Origin: Phycisphaerae bacterium
Lineage (GTDB): Bacteria; Planctomycetota; Phycisphaerae; UBA1845
Assembly (NCBI GenBank): GCA_029260055.1
Contig: JAJDDX010000500.1
Span: 62,001 to 126,000 of the forward strand
Length of the DNA: 64,000 nt
Direction of reading: 5' to 3'
Shown: one piece after another, positions 41,107-49,985 of the stretch
Numbering within the stretch: the stretch's first letter is position 1
How the letters are laid out: each line of letters opens with the position of its first letter
The notes under the pieces: model-generated
Databases searched by the model: none
The model's input: the letters and a program-made list of their open reading frames with translations, nothing else
What the model was told of the DNA's origin: nothing
Position numbers and translations under genes: made by a program

Positions 41107-43376
41107 TAGAGATGCTCCCCAAGCGTCCAGGACACGCCGGACACCTCCACCGTGTAGACGCGCAAGCCAGGGTTGTCAGGGCCATCATCGTCGTACTCGA
41201 CACGCCACAGGGTCAGGTCGCCCTCATAATAGTCGGAGACATCGTAGCCCACGAACGTCGTCCTGTGAACCTTCTCCGCATTCACATCATCGACCGTGTT
41301 GGTCTTCGCCTGCCCTGCCTTGCCTGTCAACGTCTCGCAGTTTGCCAAGGTACGAGCCACGGGGGTAACACCTCCCGCTGGGTCAGCTTCCATCACACCA
41401 GACACCTCCACGGGGAGCATCGAGGCGATGACGTCCATCCCAGCCGTCGGCGAGGAGGAGACCGTCACACCGAAGGTCACATCCAGTTTTACGGGGAAGC
41501 TCGTGTCGATTCCACGCGGCAGCGGGAACTGGAAGTAGATGCCATCCCCAATGGAGAGCGCGCTGTTCTTGACGTCGTGAGCCCAGCCCGTAGGCAACCC
41601 GCCGGAGCCCACGGTCTTGCTGAAACCAGCCACACCACCGCTCTCACCGAAGGCGTTGCCACCGCTCGTGAGCGTTGTGCTGAAGCGGCTCAACCCATGA
41701 AACGTGACAGTCCCGTCACCGTTGATCTCGGACCGGCTTGAATGAACCTTCCACTGCTGGAAAGTCGGCGCCGTAGTGACCGTGGTGAGGATCCGTAGAC
41801 GAGACCAATAGAGCGTCTTGCCATTGATTGTTTTGGTCGCCCACGCGGTGCTGTCATCCACTCCGTAGCGTGTGTGCTCGGAGTTGTTCGCCCGAAGGAA
41901 GCACTCGTTTCCGTATCGGTGGAACAGGCTGCTATGCGTCGCGAGCACGCCGATCTCAACCCACGCGGTGCCGTTCCAAATCTCGTAGAGAAAACTCCTT
42001 GGCGTGACCTCCACTGCGGCCGTGACCACTGACACCTTGTGGCCCCAGTGCTTGACCACCGCTCCCGCACTCTTCCGCTCGCTGCCAAGGAGAATGGCGT
42101 GTCCAGCAGTCACCCCTTGGAAACCAAAGGTACTGCCAGAGGCACTCGCGGCATCATCCGAGACGTCCGTGAGGTTCCCGCCATCCACCGAGGCCGAGGC
42201 CGTAGAGTCAGTGGTGAGCACCACCATCCCATTGACGTAGGAATCGCCCTCGCCGAAGACGGCCTCGCGAGGACCCTCCGGCGTGCCCACCGTTAGCTCA
42301 CCCTCCACCCGCATCCCGTGATCACCCTCCAATGAATCACTGTAAAGGAGAGCCCAGTTATCAGAAGCTCGAAGGGTGTCGTCGGCCGATATTTTCACTC
42401 CTTCCAACTCGCAGAATAGAACCTTGATCTCAGCCGACGTCACGCCCGCGTCGACGAGGATGTCCCAGGTGGATCCGAGGAAGCGAAAGCCGGAGGCGAT
42501 ATTCACGTCGGCACTGTTGCTCGTGACCTGGAGCACCTGTGTCGCCGTCGCCTGGCCCCCTTGCACCGTGAGGATTCCGGCGCCCACAAGGAACGCCGTG
42601 GTGAGGGTAGCCACATCGGAGAACTCGATGTTGATCGCCTCCACCTTGGCCGATCCGCTCACCGAGATCCCTGTGGTCACGGTGCCCGTCTGGATGAACA
42701 GGATGTTGACCTGCACAAGCCCGGCGGTGGCTTCAAGGAGCGTGCCTACTGTGCCGCTTTGGAGACGGGCCCGGTTGACGAAGAGGGTCCCCGTGCCGGT
42801 GTTCTTGATGCCACCACCCGATGCGCCGCCACCGAAGAAGGTGAAGTCGTGGATCGCGCAGGCCGTGGATCCGGCGAAGGCTACAGCCGGCGTCGCGTCG
42901 TTGGGGCAGTCGACGTCGAGGTTTCGACACTCCGATCCTTCCCCCATCGTGACTCGTGTGCCACCCGCGGCGGCACCCTGAATCCTGGCACCGTCTAGCC
43001 CCGTCACCCGAACCGAGGTCGGAATCGTGATGCTCTCGACGTAGACGCCCGGCCCCACCCTCACAAGCTCGCCGGCCGACGCTGCCGCCAGAGCCGCGCC
43101 GATGCTGTTGAACGCGGTCTCCGAGGTCGGTGTGATGAGCACCGCACCAAAGGTCGGGGCCGCACTACCTGCCGGAGCCGAAAGCTGCCCCCAGGTCATG
43201 GGGGAATCGTCGGTCAGGACGTAGAACTCGCCGGTGTCTGCCTGCCTGGCAACGCGCCCGACATCGGCCGGAACCACGGACAGTGCGAGCCGTGCTGTGG
43301 CGTCGGCCACGCTCCAGTGGTGCAGGACGTGAATGCCCTCAGTCGGGCCTTGGCCGCTGTGCAATCCAGTGCTCAT
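41106..43376 (-). CDS. Large tail spike with beta-helix, 756 aa
   Basis: An N-terminal anchoring segment (HVLHHWSVADATARLALS...GEFYVLTDDSPMTW) is shared by many phage spikes. From residue 90 a right-handed beta-helix begins (LVRVGPGVYVESITIPTSVR, then regularly spaced Val/Ile/Phe repeats). It is followed by further beta domains (FLYEIWNGTAWVEIG; WKVHSSRSEINGDGTVTFHG). Typical of receptor-binding or polysaccharide-degrading spikes; no catalytic residues are identifiable by eye. It is coupled to a small zinc-ribbon gene upstream (ATGA). Confidence 0.8.
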   Translation of the reverse strand: MSTGLHSGQGPTEGIHVLHHWSVADATARLALSVVPADVGRVARQADTGEFYVLTDDSPMTWGQLSAPAGSAAPTFGAVLITPTSETAFNSIGAALAAASAGELVRVGPGVYVESITIPTSVRVTGLDGARIQGAAAGGTRVTMGEGSECRNLDVDCPNDATPAVAFAGSTACAIHDFTFFGGGASGGGIKNTGTGTLFVNRARLQSGTVGTLLEATAGLVQVNILFIQTGTVTTGISVSGSAKVEAINIEFSDVATLTTAFLVGAGILTVQGGQATATQVLQVTSNSADVNIASGFRFLGSTWDILVDAGVTSAEIKVLFCELEGVKISADDTLRASDNWALLYSDSLEGDHGMRVEGELTVGTPEGPREAVFGEGDSYVNGMVVLTTDSTASASVDGGNLTDVSDDAASASGSTFGFQGVTAGHAILLGSERKSAGAVVKHWGHKVSVVTAAVEVTPRSFLYEIWNGTAWVEIGVLATHSSLFHRYGNECFLRANNSEHTRYGVDDSTAWATKTINGKTLYWSRLRILTTVTTAPTFQQWKVHSSRSEINGDGTVTFHGLSRFSTTLTSGGNAFGESGGVAGFSKTVGSGGLPTGWAHDVKNSALSIGDGIYFQFPLPRGIDTSFPVKLDVTFGVTVSSSPTAGMDVIASMLPVEVSGVMEADPAGGVTPVARTLANCETLTGKAGQAKTNTVDDVNAEKVHRTTFVGYDVSDYYEGDLTLWRVEYDDDGPDNPGLRVYTVEVSGVSWTLGEHL

Positions 43377-43573
43377 GCCTCCACCCCATCAGCAACCATC
43401 GTGAGGACATCCCACCACTCCTGGAAAGCATCCCCGCATGCCCCGCACAGGTCTCCATCGCGTCCTGCGCCCTCGTGATATGCCCAACCCGGCGGAAACA
43501 TCACGTCGATCTGATGCTCTTCGGTCTTGTGACACCGATCGCACCGCCAGCGTGAGAAACGATCCTCGGTCAT
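43373..43573 (-). CDS. Small zinc-ribbon protein, 66 aa
   Basis: The ATG at 43573 gives a compact ribbon with C11-x2-C14 and C43-x2-C46 spaced by an aromatic loop (VMFPPGWAYH), followed by an amphipathic helix. A longer frame upstream is low-complexity and overlaps the next gene. Its stop overlaps the spike start (ATGA), so it may be co-produced with the spike. Function unknown. Confidence 0.75.
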   Translation of the reverse strand: MTEDRFSRWRCDRCHKTEEHQIDVMFPPGWAYHEGAGRDGDLCGACGDAFQEWWDVLTMVADGVEA

Positions 43574-43578
43574 TGCAG

Positions 43579-43872
43579 TCACCCTTTCACCAACAGCAGC
43601 CCCTGATCGTTCACAAGCCACCCATCGCAAGATGTGAGCGCAGTCTGCACCGTGAGCGAGGTTCCATTCTCCGAGTAGAGCACCTGGCCGACCTCTGAGG
43701 TAGGTGGGAGCGCCCCGCCTCCACGTGGGTCGTATTCGCCGATCGCATCGTAGAGCGAGAACCGTGTGCCGTCGTAACGCACCTGGCCGACGGCGGTAGC
43801 CGAGGATGTTGACTCAAAATCGACACCTTCTTCGTCCGATACCCCTGGGGCTCTGTCTGGTGTCCTCCCCAC
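43579..43872 (-). CDS. Small protein with two repeated VGQVxYxxxxxSL motifs, 97 aa
   Basis: The start is placed at the GTG at 43872, one base after the upstream stop and with AAGG six bases upstream. After a short disordered lead there are two related units, AVGQVRYDGTRFSLYDAIGE and EVGQVLYSENGTSLTVQTAL. They look like a tandem beta-hairpin duplication seen in some phage fibre or decoration proteins. The C-terminus is hydrophobic (WLVNDQGLLLVKG). Probably a small virion component. Confidence 0.65.
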   Translation of the reverse strand: MGRTPDRAPGVSDEEGVDFESTSSATAVGQVRYDGTRFSLYDAIGEYDPRGGGALPPTSEVGQVLYSENGTSLTVQTALTSCDGWLVNDQGLLLVKG

Positions 43873-43873
43873 C

Positions 43874-44503
43874 TTACGCCTTAGCCTCCGGCTTCTTGAT
43901 GGAGGTCTTTTTGACGGCCCTACTCCTCTTCCGGGCCTTGGGCTTTGGGTTGAACTTCCCGTTGCCGATGGCTCCCATTGCCGCCGCGCCGCTGACCTTC
44001 TTCGACTCGGCCTCCTTCTCAACCTGGTCCTCCGCGAGGCGCTGCTCCTTGAGGCTCCCTCCACGCGCACGCTGGGCCACCGGGTTGGACACCACGCCCA
44101 TCTCGTCCCCCGAAGACTCCTCTACGGGCTCTTCCGGGCTCTTGGCCACCTCACGGTCGAACATGCCCTTGGTCTCCTTCACGGAGCGCTCCAGGCCCAT
44201 CACCATGCCCTGAGCGGCGAACCGTCGCTTCTGGGCCGAGGCTACCGAGTCCTTGAACCCCTCAGCACCCTTCATGAGGTAGCTCTTCACGAGCTTGGCC
44301 TCGTCGATACCGAGCTTGTCCTCCTTCGCCTCGCTGTTGACCGCAGCCATGAGCTGGATCATCCGCTCGGCGGACTTCTTGAGCGCCCGCTCCTCTCCTT
44401 CGATTCGATAGACCTCCTGCTGGGCTGAACCGAGCACATCATCGAGGCGGGCTCCCACCTCGTGCATAGCGGCCGACCTGAGCTTCGTTTTCTCCAACGA
44501 CAT
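43874..44503 (-). CDS. Coiled-coil protein with basic tail, 209 aa
   Basis: ATG at 44503. The first 120 residues are helical with heptad-like spacing (LDDVLGSAQQEVYRIEGEER; AAVNSEAKEDKLGIDEAKLV). The middle is an acidic linker and the last 35 residues are Lys/Arg-rich (FNPKPKARKRSRAVKKTS). The layout suits an assembly or scaffolding factor that binds nucleic acid or an acidic partner. It lies after the terminator of the large beta-rich gene and so may have a separate expression level. Confidence 0.7.
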   Translation of the reverse strand: MSLEKTKLRSAAMHEVGARLDDVLGSAQQEVYRIEGEERALKKSAERMIQLMAAVNSEAKEDKLGIDEAKLVKSYLMKGAEGFKDSVASAQKRRFAAQGMVMGLERSVKETKGMFDREVAKSPEEPVEESSGDEMGVVSNPVAQRARGGSLKEQRLAEDQVEKEAESKKVSGAAAMGAIGNGKFNPKPKARKRSRAVKKTSIKKPEAKA

Positions 44504-44540
44504 CTGCGACTCCTTCTCCCCCTACCCCTTCATAAACGAA

Positions 44541-44570
44541 AGGGGCCGACTCTTGAAAGAGCCGACCCCT
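44541..44570 (-). terminator. Rho-independent terminator after 44595-46535 gene
   Basis: On the minus strand AGGGGTCGGCTCTT pairs with AAGAGTCGGCCCCT (13-14 base stem with two G-U pairs and a tiny loop). It is followed at once by TTTCGTTT. It lies 24 bases after the stop of the 646-residue gene. Confidence 0.85.
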
Positions 44571-44594
44571 CACAATGCCCCGGGGCCGCTAACC

Positions 44595-46535
44595 TCAGGT
44601 GTAGGCGATGACCGCAATGACGTCGTTAATCTTCACGGGGAACTCGAACTTGAGCTGACCGAGCGCCAGGCTGGTGCCCGGGTAGTAGTCGTTGTTCGCG
44701 CTCGCGTCGGCGCCGGGTCGCTGAAGGTTTCCGTTCACGAACGTGTCGTAATCCTGAAGGAAAACGCCCGCGCTCATGTCGGGGAGCTGGGCATCGAGAT
44801 TCGCGCCACCAGCCGTGCCTCCGATGTCCGTGTCCGCGGTCTCGGTGGCGGTCACGTTCGCGTAGGTCTTGATGACGCGAGCGTTGCCCGGGTTGGCCGC
44901 CTGCACGATGGCGTTCAGGAGGGAGACCTCTCCGAACTCGACCTCGTAGGCGTCCCACTCAGCCGTGGTGTCGGAGAGCAGGATGCCGTCGGTCTGCGCC
45001 CAGGTCGAACCTACCTGGTTGACGTCGTCGAGGAAGATCTCCGCCGCCGCCTGGAGATGCAGGTCGCCTGCGCTGGTCTCGACGTGACCGTCGGTGACGC
45101 CGACGTCGATGGGGCTCGCCGAACCGGAGTCGATGGTGACCCCGTTGGCAAAGTCCGTGAGAACCGCGTCGATGTCCAGCTCGTCGACGTCCGACAGGAT
45201 GTTGAGCTGGGTCGTGCCGCCGCCCGAACCCTCGATGATTTGGAAGAGGTCCGCGTCAAGGAGATCCCGAATGGTCCACGCCACGCCGGCCGAGAGGTCG
45301 AGGTCCGCGTTGGTGGCCAGCTCGACAGGGGTGACGCCCTGGTTGTCGTAGCCGAGCTGACGGGTCGGGGTGACCGCGCCCGCGCCGATGTCGATCGAGG
45401 CCGTGTTGAGGAAGTCGCCCTCGACGAGGTCCTCCAACCGAATGCGCTCGCGGTAGCAGTAGTTGATGACCTTGCCGCCCATCTCCACGCCATCCACGAG
45501 GATGAGGTCGTCGTTGGTGGCGTTGCCGATGACGAAGCTGATCTGGACCCGGGTGGTCGTGGTGTCCGTGATGGTCACGCCGTCGGTGAGACCGCTCTCA
45601 CCCTGGAGCAGACCCCAGATTCGCTTGCCGGCCGGACTCTGCCCAGTGCCCGCCGTGAGGATGGGGTCGCCCGTCGATCCGTCGACCAGTTCGAGGAGGT
45701 TCTTCGGGCTCATGGCATTCGAGCCCACGATCTCGTCGAGACCCGCGGTCAAGAAGGCCGTCGCCGAGGCCACGACCGTTCCGAGGGTCGTCACCACGCC
45801 CACGGCAGCCGTAGTGTTGGTCGGCAGCTCGCCAGCCCCGAGCACCTCGACGTCACCGCCAGCACCACCCGAGAAGGTCGCGCCACCGAAGGCGAGGTTG
45901 GCACCGGTCTCGGTCGACACGAGGGCGTTGCCCTGGGTACCGCCGGCCAACGCCGTGAGAACGTTGGTCGTTGCCGTGTCGGCAGCCGAGACGTCGGCGT
46001 GGACCGCCGTGCCGGTACCGTAGTTGGTGCCAGCCACACCGTCGCCATTGATGGCTCGGCGCAAGTTCTCGTGGGTCTGGGCAATGGTGCCGCTGGCGTC
46101 GATGTTGTCGGCCGCGTCCACGAAGGGCGTCCGGAACGTGTAGGTCCGGGACCCGATGGTCACGGTCTCGGTGTCGGTGAAGACACCCGAAGAGGTCAGC
46201 GTCTCCGACGCAGCCACCGAGGCCGTCACGGTGACGTCCGTGAGGAGCTTCACGGCCCTCAAGACGCGCTTTTTCTCCAGAAGGTGGAGGGCGTCATTGA
46301 GGTTGGAGACACCTCGCTGGGAGCCGGCCTCCAGGGTCGACGGTGTCGTGATGACATCGTACCAGTTGCCGGCCTGCACATCGAGCAGGTGCGAGAGCAT
46401 CGACCGCACGTTGTTGAGGTCGCCCTCAATCTCGGTCGGATTAGTTTCGAACGCAGCTAGCGATGGTGCAATTGTGTCGTCATAGACATCCGAATTGCGA
46501 ACCTGTGTGTCCTGGCGAATGAAAGTGCGTCCCAT
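44595..46535 (-). CDS. Large beta-rich virion protein, likely abundant, 646 aa
   Basis: ATG at 46535 with CAGGAG. A helical N-terminus (LNDALHLLEKKRVLRAVKLL) is followed by a module with TYTFRTPFVDAADNID and ENLRRAINGDGVAG...GTQGNALVSTET. That module is widespread in phage fibre, spike and decoration proteins. The C-terminal domain (VFLQDYDTFVNGNLQRPG...YYPGTSLALGQLKFEFPVK) is also a known virion type. The strong ribosome-binding site and the terminator after the gene suggest high expression. Confidence 0.75.
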   Translation of the reverse strand: MGRTFIRQDTQVRNSDVYDDTIAPSLAAFETNPTEIEGDLNNVRSMLSHLLDVQAGNWYDVITTPSTLEAGSQRGVSNLNDALHLLEKKRVLRAVKLLTDVTVTASVAASETLTSSGVFTDTETVTIGSRTYTFRTPFVDAADNIDASGTIAQTHENLRRAINGDGVAGTNYGTGTAVHADVSAADTATTNVLTALAGGTQGNALVSTETGANLAFGGATFSGGAGGDVEVLGAGELPTNTTAAVGVVTTLGTVVASATAFLTAGLDEIVGSNAMSPKNLLELVDGSTGDPILTAGTGQSPAGKRIWGLLQGESGLTDGVTITDTTTTRVQISFVIGNATNDDLILVDGVEMGGKVINYCYRERIRLEDLVEGDFLNTASIDIGAGAVTPTRQLGYDNQGVTPVELATNADLDLSAGVAWTIRDLLDADLFQIIEGSGGGTTQLNILSDVDELDIDAVLTDFANGVTIDSGSASPIDVGVTDGHVETSAGDLHLQAAAEIFLDDVNQVGSTWAQTDGILLSDTTAEWDAYEVEFGEVSLLNAIVQAANPGNARVIKTYANVTATETADTDIGGTAGGANLDAQLPDMSAGVFLQDYDTFVNGNLQRPGADASANNDYYPGTSLALGQLKFEFPVKINDVIAVIAYT

Positions 46536-46603
46536 GTTTTTTGCTCCTGAAAGCGGGTTTCGTGGCTGTGCGCAAGAAACGCGCGCCGGCTACCACAGGT
46601 TAC

Positions 46604-47287
46604 TCAAACGTCAGGGTCGAAGTCTAGTTTCAGAACGTCCCCAACCTTGGGCGGGAACGCCAACGTGAGCGTATCGAACCCTGCGCTTGGTACCGACTCG
46701 GAAGCCTCGTAGTCGCATCCCACACCCTCGTTGAGCCGGACGCCATTGTAGGTCAACACCTGGCGCCTTGGTCCCGAAGCCACAAACACCTGCGCGGTCG
46801 AGAAAACCGCGTTGACCCCGTTGATAGCCCCGATGGGGACCTGCTCAAAGTACCTGGAGCCACCGCCAGGTCCCCCAAGAAACACGTCCATCGGCTGGAG
46901 GAACAGCTCGTCGCTCGACGTTGCGACGCCGATGCGCTGGAAGAAGGTCGTGCCCCCTGTCGTGGGGTAGTTCGCGTCCCCGGGCTTCGCGAGCTTCCCG
47001 TCGGTCCCGAGGAGGTACTCTTCTTGGGGCGAGAGGCCGCTGTAGACGCCCTTGATGGGTCCGTGGAACTGGATGATGCAGTCGGTCGCCCCGAGACTCT
47101 TGACGACCACGGCGACGCCAGGGACGCCCGAAATGGATGCTGGATCAGCGAGCGCTACCTGGTAGCGGTTGCCGATCTTCGCGACCGTAATCCTGACGAC
47201 GTCCCCGACGGCGAGTCCCGAGGGACAGTCCGCCCGGCCAAGTACCCTCTCTGACCGGGGGACAGATGCCGCGTTGGCCTTCTGCAC
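46604..47287 (-). CDS. Virion structural protein, 227 aa
   Basis: GTG at 47287. The N-terminal half resembles small head-decoration barrels (GLAVGDVVRITVAKIGNRYQ; VYSGLSPQEEYLLGTDGKL). The C-terminal half carries the IGAINGVNAVFSTAQVFVAS...LTYNGVRLNEG...YEASESVP pattern, a repeatable fibre or decoration domain. It lies between the tube genes and the abundant beta-rich gene. Role: likely virion surface or fibre component. Confidence 0.7.
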   Translation of the reverse strand: MQKANAASVPRSERVLGRADCPSGLAVGDVVRITVAKIGNRYQVALADPASISGVPGVAVVVKSLGATDCIIQFHGPIKGVYSGLSPQEEYLLGTDGKLAKPGDANYPTTGGTTFFQRIGVATSSDELFLQPMDVFLGGPGGGSRYFEQVPIGAINGVNAVFSTAQVFVASGPRRQVLTYNGVRLNEGVGCDYEASESVPSAGFDTLTLAFPPKVGDVLKLDFDPDV

Positions 47288-47299
47288 GGCCCCACCCTA

Positions 47300-47932
47300 C
47301 TACACGGTGGTCCGCGTGTTATCGATCCCGCTCGCTATCGCAACACCCGCACCGAGTGCTCTTCCTGCGAATGGTGAGAGAGTAGAGACAGTCAGCTCGA
47401 CGATATACTCGGGCTGCACTTCAAGCTCCTGGATCGACACGTCAGACGAGCTGGCATCGAAGTCACTCCCGGCCTTGTACCTGGTGGGGACGCAGTTTTT
47501 GAGGATCCAGGCCCGCCCCGGAATCCGCTCAACCATCGACGATCCCCCTGCCTCGATTCCGATGCCCCCTTGTCCCACGGCCTGCCTCAGGGGCCGGAAG
47601 CCGAGGAAGTGAATCATCGCGAGGTTACGTCGCACAGGCTGCTTCCCTCGGATGGCATTGGTGACCCAGTTGTAAAAATCCGAATCGTAGAAGTTGACCC
47701 CGCGCGAGAGCGTGATGGGCGAGACGCTCGCCCGCGACACAACCCGGCGCTGATACTCCCAGTTTCCTGGCTTGATATCCTTCAACTCGACATTGATCTC
47801 CGGCGCCGTCGCAGCCGTGAAGGCCAACAACGGGTCGAAGACCGAGAAGAGGACGTTACCGGCGACCCCAGAAGCGTCGAAAACCCAAAAGGGGTACGCC
47901 TGCATTTTGTCAAACAGGCGTAGACGGGCCAT
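47300..47932 (-). CDS. Tail tube protein (gp19 type), second paralogue, 210 aa
   Basis: ATG at 47932 with GGGAGGG. It has the gp19 layout: INVELKDIKPGNWEYQRRVV, SPITLSRGVNFYDSDFYNWV, RRNLAMIHFLGF, then IPGRAWILKNCVPTRYKAGS and FDASSSDVSIQELEVQPEY. This is the PF06841-like fold that stacks in rings to form the inner tube. It is paired with a second gp19-like gene immediately upstream, and the two differ clearly in sequence. One may be the bulk tube and the other a tube cap or tip protein. Confidence 0.82.
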   Translation of the reverse strand: MARLRLFDKMQAYPFWVFDASGVAGNVLFSVFDPLLAFTAATAPEINVELKDIKPGNWEYQRRVVSRASVSPITLSRGVNFYDSDFYNWVTNAIRGKQPVRRNLAMIHFLGFRPLRQAVGQGGIGIEAGGSSMVERIPGRAWILKNCVPTRYKAGSDFDASSSDVSIQELEVQPEYIVELTVSTLSPFAGRALGAGVAIASGIDNTRTTV

Positions 47933-47947
47933 CAGGCCCTCCCTTTG

Positions 47948-48517
47948 TTACGGGGTGGGGGCAACAGCGGTGAAGCGCTCGTAGGCGATGTCGATCTCGG
48001 CGAGGGCCACATCGCTGGTGCTCGCGTCGAGGTCGGCCGACACCTTCACGCGAATCGGGATCGCGTTGAAGAGCGTGTAGACCTTCGAGTTCGACGGTGT
48101 GAAATCGTCGGTCGCGTTGAAGGAAGGGGCACTCCGCCCCTCGCGCGTGGCGTGGAAATACTGGAGATCACTCCGGTACTCCGCTCCCTCGATGGCAGCC
48201 ACGACCCAGTCGAGAAAGGCCGTGTCCTGGCGCGCGACGCCGCGCATGAGGGTCACGTCGTTGACCGTGGGGATGCCCGCGTACTTCTCGGTGTACGTCT
48301 TCACACCCTCCCGGTACTCAGCCACCTCGACGGTGAACTCCGGAGTCGTCGCCGACTGGAAACCCGCCTCCGGCTGCTCGCCAATGACACCACCGTCCGC
48401 ATGGCCGACACCAGGCTGAAGAGGGTCGTTTCGAAAGCCCCCGAGTCCCAGCACGGTCGACGCTTTGACGTGGAACCGGAAACTGTGAAGCGGGTCGGTT
48501 GCTGCTGCTCTCGCCAT
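47948..48517 (-). CDS. Tail tube protein (gp19 type), first paralogue, 189 aa
   Basis: ATG at 48517 with GAGGAGGAG. Features: FRFHVKASTVLGLGGF, FTVEVAEYREGVKTYTEKYA, VNDVTLMRGVARQDTAFLDWV and a C-terminal FNAIPIRVKVSADLDAST...LAEIDIAYERF. All follow the gp19-type tube layout. It directly precedes the second tube paralogue. Two tube-type genes occur in some large contractile phages; which one is the major tube cannot be told from sequence. Confidence 0.82.
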   Translation of the reverse strand: MARAAATDPLHSFRFHVKASTVLGLGGFRNDPLQPGVGHADGGVIGEQPEAGFQSATTPEFTVEVAEYREGVKTYTEKYAGIPTVNDVTLMRGVARQDTAFLDWVVAAIEGAEYRSDLQYFHATREGRSAPSFNATDDFTPSNSKVYTLFNAIPIRVKVSADLDASTSDVALAEIDIAYERFTAVAPTP

Positions 48518-48527
48518 CTACTCCTCC

Positions 48528-49100
48528 TCAAAAATCTGGCAGGAGCATCATTCCCCTGCCGATGAGGTCACCCAGAGTAGAATGCTGCCCTTCGCCCACT
48601 TCATGCGGGGAAGGAAGCCTGGAGACCCGATCCATAAACGCTCCCAGAACCATCACCTCTTCGCCCATGTCCTGAGCGATCGTGTTGTACAGGCTGGGCC
48701 ACTTATCGACCACATTCATCAGGTACGCAGCCTGGTCCAGGTAGCGTCGCCCAATGGTCGATCGAGACCCCTCCTTGAGCCGCATCGAGCGACCGAAAGG
48801 GGCCGTGGGTACCATCTGTTTGAGGTCGATGCCCTCTTTGAGGCACCGCTCAGTATAACCAGGCCCGTAAGCCTCGTAGCCCACCCTGCGGACCCACTCC
48901 TTCCACGCGCTCTCGCTCATGGACTCGTGGCCGACCACGAAGACAGGGAGGATCCCGTGAGCCGGACGCCCCGGGTAGGATTCGTTGCCGAGCCGGACGC
49001 ACTTCACAAGGAAGCCACGATCACCAGGCGGTGAGGACTCCGTCGGTGCTTCCACCGAGGCCATCCCCATCGCTTGTTCCAGCATCTCAGCCAACGACAT
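48528..49100 (-). CDS. Hypothetical tail-cluster protein, 190 aa
   Basis: ATG at 49100 with AGAAGGAG. The protein is helical with a central WKEWVRRVGYEAYGPGYTERC segment and YLMNVVDKWPSLYNTIAQDM near the end. No motif is known to me. Between sheath-side genes and tube genes there is often a tail assembly factor, which is possible here. The single conserved-looking WPSLYN could be a contact surface. Confidence 0.7.
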   Translation of the reverse strand: MSLAEMLEQAMGMASVEAPTESSPPGDRGFLVKCVRLGNESYPGRPAHGILPVFVVGHESMSESAWKEWVRRVGYEAYGPGYTERCLKEGIDLKQMVPTAPFGRSMRLKEGSRSTIGRRYLDQAAYLMNVVDKWPSLYNTIAQDMGEEVMVLGAFMDRVSRLPSPHEVGEGQHSTLGDLIGRGMMLLPDF

Positions 49101-49144
49101 TGCGTTCTCCTTCTACCACACACACACGACGAGACGTTACTTCC

Positions 49145-49942
49145 TCACACCGCGGAGGGCGGAAGGGGAAGACCTGGAATCGCGACAACACGGGCCGTCA
49201 TGGCGACCGTGGCGCCCGCCGTAATGACCTGGATGCGGTCGTCACCTCCGACGGTGTACGGCCCCAGGATGATGTTCCCGCTCGCGGGTGGAGCAGCGCT
49301 GCTCAGGACCACAACGTCACCCTCCGGCGTCACAGCCTGGAGAGTGTAGGACGACGCCGTGGGAACACTGAGCATGACGTGCTCGATGACGACCGTTAGG
49401 ACCCCTCCACCCATAACCTCGTCCACCGCCTGTGGGATGAGGTTGGGGAAGTCGAACTGGCCGCCGCCAGCCATCTCGTCGTAGATCCGAGTCCCGTCGA
49501 GGTCCGTGAAGAGGTGGTCCGTACCACCGGCCATCACACTGACGATGAAACCGGCGTTGGCAACCTCGTCTGCTGTGGGCGCAAGGTTCCCAGCCGTGCC
49601 GCCGAGGCGGTTGAGCAAGGTGAGGTCCGTGGCACCGTTGACGGCTGCGGTCAGGTTCAGGGCCTTCGCAGCATTGATCGCTACGATGAGCCTGTCCCTC
49701 ACCTGGGCGATGGTGTCTCCCGATCCGTACACGACGTACCGGAGGGTCCGTGTGCTCACCAGGAGCCGGTTCTCAGTGAAGACGAAGGTGACCTCCGGAC
49801 CCCTGCCGTCGTTGAGGAAGAACCTATCCCCCTCGGTGAGATCGGAGCCAGCGACAGCCGTGACGGTACCTGAGGCGGCACCGGCCGTACCGTCGAACTG
49901 GTTCGTGGCGGAAACCCGCCTCTCGATGACGCTGATCTGCAC
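49145..49942 (-). CDS. Beta-rich virion protein, 265 aa
   Basis: GTG at 49942 with CAAGGAG. It carries the phage module FFLNDGRGPEVTFVFTENR then YGSGDTIAQVRDRLIVAINA and LNRLGGTAGNLAP, related to the module in the gene at 44595-46535. A C-terminal beta domain contains VVIEHVMLSVPTASSYTLQ. A hairpin precedes its ribosome-binding site. Probably a tail or fibre surface protein. Confidence 0.72.
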   Translation of the reverse strand: MQISVIERRVSATNQFDGTAGAASGTVTAVAGSDLTEGDRFFLNDGRGPEVTFVFTENRLLVSTRTLRYVVYGSGDTIAQVRDRLIVAINAAKALNLTAAVNGATDLTLLNRLGGTAGNLAPTADEVANAGFIVSVMAGGTDHLFTDLDGTRIYDEMAGGGQFDFPNLIPQAVDEVMGGGVLTVVIEHVMLSVPTASSYTLQAVTPEGDVVVLSSAAPPASGNIILGPYTVGGDDRIQVITAGATVAMTARVVAIPGLPLPPSAV

Positions 49943-49954
49943 GTAGGCTCCTTG

Positions 49955-49984
49955 CCCCCTCAGGGCTCAGACGGGGTGAGGGGG
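49955..49984 (-). other. Hairpin before 49942 start
   Basis: CCCCCTCA (49955-49962) and TGAGGGGG (49977-49984) form an 8-base perfect stem in the 43-base gap between two genes, directly upstream of the AAGGAG site of the 265-residue gene. No U-run; likely an attenuator or mRNA-stabilising stem rather than a classical terminator. Confidence 0.5.
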
Positions 49985-49985
49985 T

